From Chromera velia (Eukaryota > Sar > Chromeraceae), in contig JAHBMJ010005556.1 in the NCBI GenBank assembly GCA_018398765.1, forward strand, positions 1 through 48,335: a stretch of DNA of 48,335 nt. Direction: 5' to 3'. Shown piece by piece: positions 22,737-32,915 of the stretch (position 1 is the first letter of the stretch; every line of letters begins with the position of its first letter). A program made the translations under genes and the position numbers. The notes below the pieces were generated by a model that had not been told where the DNA came from, made no database searches, and saw nothing but the letters and a program-made list of their open reading frames with translations.

Positions 22737-24490
22737 GTATATGTTTATATATACACACACGCGCTCGCATGCACACGGAGAAAGGAAGGAAGGAAGCAAG
22801 AATGCATGACTTTCAACAATTGCATCGAATCGCAGGGACCAAAACCGAAATTTTGGCCTAGCAGAGGAAGCAGGGACAGCAATGGGGACAACGCACTCAA
22901 TGAATCCCATCATCACCATCATCTTCAAACGTGATGAAGAAACCCACTGACTCACTGAAAGACTCACTCACATACGTACCCGCGAAACGTGTTTGAGTTC
23001 CTTCCAATCCTCAAACGAGATCCCCAAAGCATCAGCCTCTCTCTCTAAACGCGATTTGCACCCCCCCACAGAGACGGCTACTTTCTTCTTCCTCTTTTCC
23101 TCACGTCCACAATGCTCCTCTTTCTCTCCTTTGGGGCGCTGACCCCGATCCCGGCGCTTTTTCATCCCTCCAAGAACTTTTGCCTCCCTTTCACCTTCCA
23201 TCTCCAATGCGCGGTTTTCGCTCCCAGAAGAGATAGAAGCAGAAGACGACTGGGAATGAGTCTTCTTTTTCTTTTTCTTCTTCTTTTTCTTCCCGGAGGA
23301 TGGAGGGTGTCTGTCCACAGTCGTTTCTTCGAAATCAACAGACGATTGGAAGGGGAATAGAGGAGAGGAAGGTTGCGGTTGCAGGGAAGAAGCTGTACTT
23401 CCCTTCAAACGCCGGTGATGTATTCTTTCATCTCTTTCCAAAGCCGTTTTCTCTTCCTGCCCTTCTTCTGCCTCCTCTCCCTCCGCTTCTTGCCCTACAG
23501 AGAGGGCGAAAGAGGTGCCCCTCTCTCTCTCCTCAGACCGGGGAACTGTGCCTTTGGAAGCGCAGGAAGGGAGGGAGAGCGAAGAGAAGGGATGAGAGAG
23601 ACGATCGGGAGACGCTTCGCGTTCCTCTTCTGCGCTTTTGGGACTTGGGACTTCATCTGCATCATCTAGAGCTTCACTCTCTTTCCGCGTCTCTCTCTTC
23701 TTCCTCTTCTTCTCTTTCCTTCTTTTCTTCCAGACTCGAGCGCCGTCCCTCTGTACAACCTTCCCCTTTCTCTCCCTAAGCGGAGACCCTACAGACACAG
23801 ACAGGGGAGACGGAGATGGGGATGCAGAAGACGAAAGTCTCTGTCTTTGTCTCAATCTCCGCAGAGACGCAGCCGTCAAACCCCGCGTCCTTCTGTCTCT
23901 CTCTGTCCAAACTCTGCCGGCCTGTGCAGTTTCCTGCCGTTCATGGAAGGGCACCCCGACACCTACAGTCAGGCTCTCTGACGGGGACGGGGATGGAGAC
24001 AGCACCAGCGTGGCTGGCGGCGCAAAGGGAAAGGGCTTCTGCAGAACCGGGGAGGTGCCGGGGGGGGCACCGAGGAGGACGGAGACGGGTTCTTCTGCCT
24101 GAGGGAGACGACTCTGTCTGTTGGGCAGCTCAAAGAGGGAGTGGGCATGGGGGTGTCGCCTCTTTTGGACCCGCCAGGACTCGCGGTCCCCAAAAGAAGG
24201 GGAAGAGACAGACACGCCCCCTCGCCAGATGAACTCAAAACCCACCACTCTGCACAAGTTGGAGGGCAGAAAGGAGACATCATAGAGCAACACTATGCAA
24301 CACAGAACTGAAAAAAAAACAATCCGGAAAAGCACCGGAGCTAGAGACGGGAAGAAACAAGGTCAAGGTCTCACCTGGAGGAGCTGTCCATAGAAAGGAG
24401 CAACATGAACGTCAAAAGGAAACGTCTCGCCACATGCCTCCACCCTGTGCCAAGGGAACACTGCAACAACGTCCGTTCCCTTCCCGTCAT
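17122..24490 (-). CDS. Gene B: large protein with exon-encoded repeated helical motif
   Basis: Eleven exons fit by splice sites and phase: 24490-24375, 24249-22980, 22445-22236, 21935-about 21837, 21456-21316, 20909-20805, 20350-20324, 19818-19795, 19388-19344, 19054-18905 and 18267-17122, giving about 1,108 residues. Apart from the first intron (phase 2), all introns are phase 0. The start is ATG at 24490 with G at -3. Residues 17-33 are hydrophobic (RRFLLTFMLLLSMDSS), so a signal peptide or anchor is possible. Exon 2 is Ser/Arg/Glu-rich and carries a long Lys run. Exons 2, 3 and 5 each end in the same motif of about 25 residues, for example READALGISFEDWKELK. Exons 4 and 6 hold looser helical versions. 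The last exon starts KWESFYDHMAEDVL, has an acidic block of over 20 residues and ends in a Lys-rich tail. The exon 4 donor is ambiguous and the 24- and 27-base exons need cDNA. No known family recognised. Confidence 0.72.
18458..18596. repeat. Direct repeats around a perfect hairpin in the last intron of gene B
   Basis: A block of about 40 bases at 18458-18497 recurs at 18558-18596, exactly 100 bases on. Between them, TTTACTTTCATACA (18502-18515) and its perfect complement (18536-18549) flank a 20-base loop. This could be a small foldback element or its remnant. Confidence 0.7.
20675..20730. repeat. CA-GA compound microsatellite in an intron of gene B
   Basis: (CA)n at 20675-20700 followed directly by (GA)n to 20730, between the exons at 20909-20805 and 20350-20324. 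Confidence 0.9.
21964..22009. repeat. CA/CG alternating run in an intron of gene B
   Basis: (CA)n passes into (CG)n and GTGCGCG for about 46 bases of strict purine-pyrimidine alternation. It sits 29 bases upstream, in the gene sense, of the acceptor at 21935. Confidence 0.9.
22667..22752. repeat. CA microsatellite in intron 2 of gene B
   Basis: (CA)n with one CG interruption, followed by ATATGTATATG. It is intronic, between the exons ending at 22980 and starting at 22445. Confidence 0.9.
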
Positions 24491-25010
24491 GGCCTGCGGC
24501 ACGGTTGCAGAAGAAGCAACGTTGAAGCCGGGACCAGCCAACAAGGACGGGGCACAGTAGCGGCTTAAAAAATCATTACGAAAGAGCAGAGTTACTGCTC
24601 AACAACGTTCATAAGAGGCAGATGAGCGATACAGATGAATGAAAGTGTATTTTTTACTGCTAGAAGCCGGAAAACTGCGCACTGCCGAAGACAGCTCCAG
24701 CATAGCAATACGATCGGCGAATGACAGGAGAAGTTATGGTTTGGAAATTCAACACCGTAGAGCCAGAGCCGAATAGGGGGGAGTGGCACTGACATCAAAT
24801 ACAGAATGGCACCGCAGCACACACGGCAGGCCTTTCGACGCCTTTCGATGACAGTCAAAGCATCAAACGTAAGGTGAATTAAGGTGATGATCTGCATCCG
24901 AGCACACGATCGTTTTTGTGAAAAGTGTTTTCCTCTTCAAGCCAACCCGCGGCGCTGTCCCGCCGCCGCAAACGCACGTGCGCGGCGCCGCGGCCGGTCC
25001 ACGAACTAGG
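24491..25010. other. Upstream region of gene B with a GC-rich patch
   Basis: No reading frame here looks genuine. Positions 24945-25010 are strikingly GC-rich, with palindromic pieces such as CGCACGTGCG and GGCGCCGCGGCC, in contrast to the AT-rich DNA that follows. It may mark the promoter-proximal CpG-rich region of gene B, but no TATA box or initiator was identified. Confidence 0.4.
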
Positions 25011-27870
25011 ACGCCACAATGCACACGCACAACGCCCAGTCAACCAGATTTAATGACTGAATTCGCCAGCTACCAGCGATCTACAGCGATCACAACGCTG
25101 CTATTCGATCGCCTTGTCTTAATTAGTCACATTATTTGTCCTAATCCATACTAGGCTAATGCACGTCTCTATAGGCATGTCTGCTAGGTATATACCCTCT
25201 TGATACCTCTTGATTACCTAAATACTCTCTAAGGCTACTTGACGCCGTATTACGCTACCAAGAATAAGTAAGAATTGACCCGACATAATAGATCAAATAG
25301 GATCAAATCGCCGGTCAAATATATACATTGATATTAAATATTTTTTACTACATTGAAACTATAGTGTGGCACAATTCAAATTATGATATAATACCCTATA
25401 TACTAATACTAGTGACACAAATAATTGTGTCACAATAGGTGTGATGAGATAGTTAAATTAAGTTAGGTATGATAAAATTATCAGAGAAAAATTGAAGTGA
25501 TCCTAAACTTTCAAAGTGACTAGCTTGAAATCTTTAGAGTCCGAAAAGGTTTAGACTCACGTCATTCACTCGATCACTCACCTCACTCACTCATTCACTC
25601 ACCTCCCTTACTCACCCCACCCACTCACCTCACTCACTCACTCACTCACTCACTCACTCAACACTGGAGAAGAGCAAGGAAGGGGTGCGCAGCGGTTCAT
25701 AGAGCGGTTCAGGCATAAACTGCTGCTCGGGAGTGTTGCTATCCTAAGGGAAATGCTGGTAGTCTACAATGAGGCGGGACATGGCTTAACGGTTTCGGCT
25801 TACATGGCTAAAGTAACCCGTTGCGCTGCATAGTTTGCATGAGTTTGCCTAGGAATTTGTGCACAGTTGTACGTTTTTTTTGTAGGGTCATGCATGCACG
25901 CTTTGTTCATACGTGCATGTGCGCATACAGTCCGCGCAGCCCGCAGCAGCTATGACGCTGCCCCACGATGCGTGTCAAGCCATGACCTACAACTATTTTT
26001 TCACATATAACATGACATAAGTATGATTTAATTGAATCAGTCAAAAGTTCTTAAAATCACAGTTATTGTTTCACAAATCATTGTGATACAAAAGATTCTA
26101 GAAATTCTTCTTGTGACATACTATAGTTCCAGTATATTTTTTATATATGAAACAACTTTAAAGAAAGTCTCTAGGGTTACACACTATTACACACTCAAGT
26201 TTTAAAGTTTTTTTTTGTTAAAGTTTTTTTTTGCCCTCCAGACTTTATTTTTAAAAAATATTTTCCAATTAGTTTTTAAATAGGTCTTAATAGGTCTTTA
26301 ATTAAGTCAGTCATAACTAAACTATTGTTAAAACTAATTTTAAGTCTAATTAACTAGCCTACATACTAAGAAGGTCACGGTAATAGAAGTTCAGTGCTAC
26401 AGCTCAGTTTAATTAGGTTTAAATTTAGGTTCACATTGGAAATAATCATCGGCGACGGAAAAATTGGCGAAAAAGATCGAGATACAAATTATTTAGAGTC
26501 AGAAGCAGAGCAACTTAGGGGAAGATGAAGACAGACTCAGCGGATTCTGAGCGAAACTTTGCCCTCAACGATAAATGAAATCAACTTCTGTAACAACGTC
26601 TTCTAGATCCACCTGCCGTTTGCGGGGGCGATCTCTATACTGGGATAAAACAGCGATAGTGCTTAAGAGCACTACTAAATCACTTATCACTTAGTTGCAT
26701 GTTTACTTTTAAAGTTCTTCGCGCATGTTGACATACACGGAGGAGAAGAAAATTGTTGGCGTCACCCTTTTGTTTCTTTTCATTTCTAATTGCGTTGGGC
26801 TTGATGCTGTTTGTGGTTGTTGGTGTTTGCATGAATTGATCGTTTCAATACATGTCGGTTACACTGCTTACTGCTGATTCAATTGTGCATGCCTTATGAT
26901 GTTTATATTTTATATATGATTGCTTGGTCACTAGCACAAACAATAAGTGGTTTAAGGCACCCATCTTCACCAGCTAGGCATCATAGCAAAAATAATCTGC
27001 GCGCGCGCATTGGCAATCGAAAAATTCAAGCAGCGATCAGTGTATGGACGTACGCGATGTCTGATGTCAGCGTTTGAAAATTAACTGGGGATCGAATGTG
27101 CATATGCATGAGAATGGTTTCTTGAGCTTCTGCCGCAGTGCATTATAAGTGGTGTGTTAGTCTTCTTCCCCTTGTCAGTCAAATACTGAAGACAAAGAGG
27201 CAAAACTAAAGGCAAAAAAACAAAGACTGCCTGTGCAGTGAAGGCAGAATCAGATAAAAAGCCATGATGGTTAAAGTTAATTTTAAGTTTAAAGGTTTTT
27301 AGGCAAACTGTATTAAAAAAAAAACTTTAGTGCCCAACCCTAGGAAAGTCTAGGAGTGTAATCAGTATATTTAGTTGTTAGCAGTAGATAAAACGTTCAA
27401 CTAAGAATAATAAAGAATAACTTATAGACTAGTGTGACTTAACTATGTAAGTTATAGTTCATTCAATGACATTCATAACATAGGTACTCTAAAATTGGGT
27501 CTAAATATGCCTAGAAATATATGGTTGATAACACTCCCAACACTAGTCTTAACGCATATTCCAGAGATCGACATAACTCAAAACTATCTCCATCAAGATC
27601 TCCATCTTATAAATGAACTTATACTTTTTCATATATTTTTATAGATAATTTTTTTTAGCTTTTCGTTTATCAGTGTTTATCAGCTCTCTCAATAACAAGT
27701 ACAATAAGTACAATGGACGTTCCCATATCAATTTGTCACACCTAGTGTGTTACACACTGCGACAGTGCGACTCCCTTCCTGCGAGCTGCCGAAAATGATC
27801 ACTCGTATCATTAGTTATATGAATCTTTTCTCATTTCTCAAACGGTCAAGATCGAAAGAGAGAGAGAAAG
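25011..27870. other. AT-rich intergenic region without a supported gene
   Basis: Stop-dense in all frames, with many A/T runs. It holds a (CACT)n-type repeat at 25562-25662 and a perfect hairpin GTGACACAA-ATAA-TTGTGTCAC at 25412-25433. The 18-base string GATCAAATAGGATCAAAT at 25291-25308 also occurs upstream of gene C. Inverted CTAGGGTT/AACCCTAG pieces near 26171 and 27335 hint at an old transposon, but the match is weak. Confidence 0.6.
25562..25662. repeat. CACT tetranucleotide repeat
   Basis: Imperfect (CACT)n and CACC units for about 100 bases. Confidence 0.9.
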
Positions 27871-30597
27871 GGAGCTAGCTTTCCCACATACTCGGTAGGA
27901 ACCTTCCTTCTCTGACAGACTTCCTTCCCTTCATTCCAGTGAAGCGCGGTGGAGCCCATCGCATCTGCATGCCTGTCGTCACCACGCACGCACACTGGAA
28001 GGCGGCTGGCTCCTTCCTTTTCCTCCCAAGAGACGGGCCGGACTCTCCCGCCCTTCCTTCAAATTGCATGCAGACCTCTGGACCGATCAATCGATCGAAG
28101 GGTCTACGCAGAAGGAAGGAATTGAGAGGACGCTTGCAAGGCCGTGAGGGAAAGAAGAAAAAGGAAGGAGCAGAACCTCAACCCGGACTGAAGCCAGAGG
28201 CACCAACAGGTATGCGGCCGCATGAGACTGTCAAAGTTTGACCTGAGAGACCGAGACCGGATGGAAGGAAAAAGAGGATAGATAGATAGTTGACTCAGGG
28301 AAGAAAGGGTGCTTGCTGGTCTCTCCCTCTGTGTGTGTATTTCTCTCTCTTGCTTCCTTTCATGGAGAGAGAAATCCTCCATGCACACACACATGCTGGA
28401 TTCAGCAAGCAAAGGAAGGTCCTCTCTAGATGCCTCACTGTGGTCTGCCTTCTACCAGCCAGGCAGGCAGCCAAAGAATTGAATCGCCAGGCACAAATTC
28501 ACCCAAGAGCGAGAAGGGAACAGCAACAGGAGCCACGAAAGCACGTAATGAAAATCACGAGTGTGCTACAAACAGGCATGAAAGACAAAGTGACCCAACT
28601 CCCCCCCCCCCCGTCCTTTCCCGGCTTGTCTGTACAAAACCACAGAGAGGAGCGGGACCTTCCATCCTTTGAGAAAGGGCCCCTGCCCCCACTCTCTGGC
28701 ATCGATTGATAAGGGAGGCTTTCTTTTTTTCGTCTTGCCCAGGAGACCCAGGAGGACGCCTGCCTCTTAATTAAGTGGGTGCTTTCTTTCACGCATGCAT
28801 TCACATTTGGGCACGTCGACGCACAAAGACATGCATTCACTTGGCCGAGCCAGGCCATCTCTCCACATCCCGTCGAGTGGAGCAAGAAGAGAGGTGGCGC
28901 ACGCATACACAGTGACCGACTCATAGGCATTCGACACAGGACAAGAAATAAAAGGGGACATCGAGAAAGCACGGCACTCCAAACAGCCAGCCATTGCTGG
29001 CACATTCAAACGCACAGCTTCACTTCACGCACAAACGCACGCACACCCAGGACGAAAGAAGGGGTTCGAAGGAGAGGGAAAAAACGAGGCCAGGGAGACG
29101 AAGGAAGGCAGTGAAGGGAAAGGGGGTCGCAGAGTTTTGTTTCTGCTCGGTCTCTGCAACGTCTTTCTTTCCCTCTTCCTTTTTTCTTCTTCTGCAGAAT
29201 CGGAAGTCACGAACGAAGGATCGATCGACCGAGAGGGGGAGAAAGACATAATTGTTGAGTGAGAGTGGTAGGGAGATTCTTTTCCTCCCTCCTTGCTTCC
29301 ATGGTCTTCCTTCCATTGCATTCACCTCTCATGCCCGTATGGTCCCATCCGGAAAAGGAACCACTTGCTTGAGTTCTGTGTATCGATCGGAAAGAATGGA
29401 CAAAGAGCACCGACCCTTCCTTCCCATGGGCTCTCTCTCTCTCTCTCTCTCTCTGTCTGTCTCTCTCTCTGCCTGTCTGCAAGGAGGCCTCCATGTTTCC
29501 CTTTCATGTTCCGTTCCTCCTTCTGTCCCTCATGCATGTGTGCTCCTCAAGGCAGTCAGTCTAGTAGTTATCGTGACTGACGTCACGAAGGAAGTCTTGG
29601 GTCATTCAATTCAAATTAACGGTCGGTCGGCCGTGCAGTCAGCTGACTATGCCGAGTTCACCGACGATCTACGTGACTCCCTGCTCTCTTCTTTTCTCCC
29701 TGCTAAGAGATCCCTCTTGCAAGCAAGACGAAGTCACAAAAGAAAGAGGAACGAGAGAAGAGAGGCGAAGAGAAAAGACAGTCGATCTGCGATGATGGAA
29801 AGTGAGAAAGGAGACAGAGCAGCAGCTCATCGTGATCGATCAATTGCAATTGCTGAATAGATGGTGACCGACCATTAGCCAGTCCAGAGAGGAGGGAAAA
29901 GAAGAGGTAACGGAGGGAGGGGGGAGAAGAAAGAAACAGGCAGGGGAAGGGAGACAGGAAAAGAGAGGGGGAATCAGCAATGGAAAAGGTAAGACCAGAC
30001 CGTTGACCGGAATGCCTGGATGTGGAAAGTCGGGGCATTCCTCGAGCCCCATTTTGATCCCCATCTAGGCCAGGCCAGGAGGAGAAGGCAGGAAGATAAA
30101 AGAAGGCTTTGGATATGTTCTGGCATGAACACCCATCCGTGCACGATCCATGTTTCCTTTTTCTTCGTATTGAGATAAATAGACAGCGCAACACACCGAC
30201 AACATTACTCACCCAAGAACACATACGAAGAGATAAGAACCCAGTATCTGTGCGCACGCGCTCACCTCTAAGAGCGGGAAAGGAGGAAAGCACAACAGAC
30301 AGAGAAGGAGACACGAACCTGCCTTCCATGCTCCCTCGCGTTCCCTCCTCCTCCTACCCCCCTCCTGTTTTTCCATGGCCCCGAGTTAGATCGAACGGAA
30401 GGAAATTGGGGTCTCTCTCACGGGCAAGTCAAGGCAATCTTCCAGTTCAATCCACATGCCCTCAGTCGCACACCCGCACACACACATACGTACAAACTCA
30501 CACACAAGCAAGTAGGCAAGTGAGTCCTCACTTTGCTGGCCTATCTATTTATTGTAATTCTTTCTTTCTTTCTTTCTTTCTCTTTGGTTCGATCAGA
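27871..30597. other. Unassigned region downstream of gene C
   Basis: Moderate GC and rich in short ATCGATCG-type palindromes and GGAAGGA words. It has a CT run at 29430-29470 and a TTTC run at 30560-30582. Several frames of 80-200 codons exist on both strands, but none shows convincing composition or linked splice sites. AATAAA at about 30550 (minus sense) lies some 45 bases past the stop of gene C and could be its polyadenylation signal. Confidence 0.5.
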
Positions 30598-32277
30598 TCA
30601 GAAGAATTGAAGGGTCCCCGTGGTCTGCAGGGACTGCTGGTGGAGGTGAGAGGATGCGTCGGTTTCCGCAGCAGATTTGCGGAAGGCAGAAAAGCTGTTT
30701 CCGCTCCCCTGACCCCCTTTGGCCTCCAGGTGCTTCTCGTTGTTTCTCTCCGGGGTTGTGAAGACTGCCGCTTCCAGTTCCTTGCCAAGTCCTGTGTAGG
30801 GCTTGTCGACAGGCTGCAGCGGTTTCACGAGAAGAACGCGGGGGGCCGGTCGCCTCGGGGACGCCTTCGCCTTTGTTTCTTCCACCCCCTCTCCCTCTTC
30901 CTCCTGTGTTTGCGTCTGTTGGTCCCTCTCCATGAGGAAACCCAGAGACCCGAGGCCCTTGGAATCCACAGCAGGCCGAGACACAGGGGCAGTCTCTGGC
31001 ACCACCCCGAAACCTTGACCTGCAAGCCGAAAGACAGAAGACAGACAGACAGGCAGACGTGTTGGAGAGTCCATAGGCGAGCTGAGTGAGAAAGGCACGG
31101 TTTGTCAAATGAAGGAGCTAGAGAGGCAAAACAAAAGTCTGATTAGGCTATTGAGGGATAGATCAGAAACGAGAACAACAAAAACTTTTCACGCATGACG
31201 GCATAGTGAAGCACAAAGAGAGCAAACAGTCAGACAGACACACAGACAGACAGACAGACAGACAGACAGACCCTTTTGGCCTTCTGGAGTTCCCACGTAC
31301 GCAGCAGTCCCTGTCATCGCTGTCTTTGGCGCTTTGTCGTTGTTTCTTTTTCTTGCCGGTGGCAGAGGCGTATTTGTCTTCATGTCCCCCAGCACTCCGA
31401 ACTCATTTTCCTTCATGTCCGGTCGGTCTGCGGGCTTTGTGGCTGAAGAGGGGGGGTAGAAGAAGGCGGTTTGGGGAAACAAAGCGAAGGGGGGGAGTGC
31501 CCCCTCACCTGCTGCCGAGCCCGACCCTGCTGCCTTCTTCTGCTGTCCGGCGGCAGCGGATGTTTGAAGGAAGTGGTGCGGAGGCGGGGGGGTGGGCACT
31601 GCCTGTACCTTCATGTGCTGCTGCTGCGACGTCTGTTGCTGACTGGTGTTGCCGAACGGCTTCTGGGGGAAGGGGAAGGGGGCTCCAGCCCCCCCGGGTG
31701 CCTGATGAGGGGCGGGTGCCTGCCAGCCTCGGGCCCTCCAGTCCTGCAGGGGGGCGGAGAGGAAGAGGAGAGGATGGAAAGAGGAAAGGAAGGGAAGAGA
31801 CACTACTAGATTCTAATGAGAGTGGATGTGCGCACGCTTTCAACGCATTTAGCCAAAAAGTATTGCACTTCAGATGGCCTTCTTTCCGTCCCTCCTCCTC
31901 GACCGCAGAGCATTTTATGGACTGCCGGGAGAGAATCACAAAAAAGAACATTTCTCTCTCTATGCAACGAAGGAGGATTCTCATCAGAAGCGCACTGACT
32001 GACTGACTGACTGCAGGGAGTGGGCCATAGAGACCCAGAGGAAGGTGCGGAGCTGCCATCGTGCCCAGTCCCCCATGCTCACGCTCTCCTCGCAGCACCA
32101 ACGGAGATACCTGCCTGAACGGATCTACACCCCCACCCCCTCTGTAAGCAGGGGATGCCCACCACTGTTGGTTGGGGTGTGCCTGCACATGATGAGGAGG
32201 AGCATACGCCGCAGCTGCAGCAGGTTGAAAGACCCAGAACTCCCCTCCCGCTCCGTGCCCCCACTTCGTCCAAAATC

Positions 32278-32317
<40 letters not shown>

Positions 32318-32842
32318 TCCCTGTCCGTTCACTCGAGGCATCTGTTGCTGCTGTCCCTTCTGGAGACCTTCGGTTGAAGTCTGCGGGGAGGGACCGACGA
32401 AGGGTCTCTGGATATTCTCCCGCGTCCCCTTCTGCTGCTGGTGGGGGTGAAGCGTGAATCCCTCACCTGCGTCCTGCTGCTGTCTCTGCGTGCGGACACT
32501 GCGGACCCCCCCTGATGCCGCCTCAGGATCAGACGGTGGGGGCCGGGGAGTGGGGGACACCAATGTGGCACTTGCACTAGAGAGCTGAAGAGGCACTGCT
32601 GCTGCGGTCTGCTTCTTGTGAGGAGGCACGTGGGCCCTGTCTGTCGCCAGACCGGTTGGGAGTTGCGAAGAAATCGGTCCCTGCTGTTGTTTCTTCTGTA
32701 ACTGCACTTGCACCCCCCCAGTCACTGTGACTGTGCCCTTGGCAGTCTCTGGAGACGGCGGCCTGGGCACTGGCTCTACACCGACACGGGGATGGGGACT
32801 GCTCGGACCCACGTACCCTCCCAGAGAACGGCGAACCTGCAG

Positions 32843-32915
<73 letters not shown>

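Noticed and set aside
24435-24560. Alternative frame of gene B exon 1 reading CFFCNRAAGHDGKGTDVV, reminiscent of a small zinc-binding or MBD-like segment
   Set aside because: Its phase does not match the next acceptor and in-frame stops lie immediately upstream. The frame starting at ATG 24490 splices correctly.
26160-27350. An AT-rich transposon bounded by CTAGGGTT and AACCCTAG
   Set aside because: The inverted match is short and interrupted, no target duplication was found and the sequence is low complexity.
29252-29860. A 202-codon plus-strand ORF as a gene
   Set aside because: It runs through a CT microsatellite, shows no protein-like composition and has an equally long ORF on the opposite strand.
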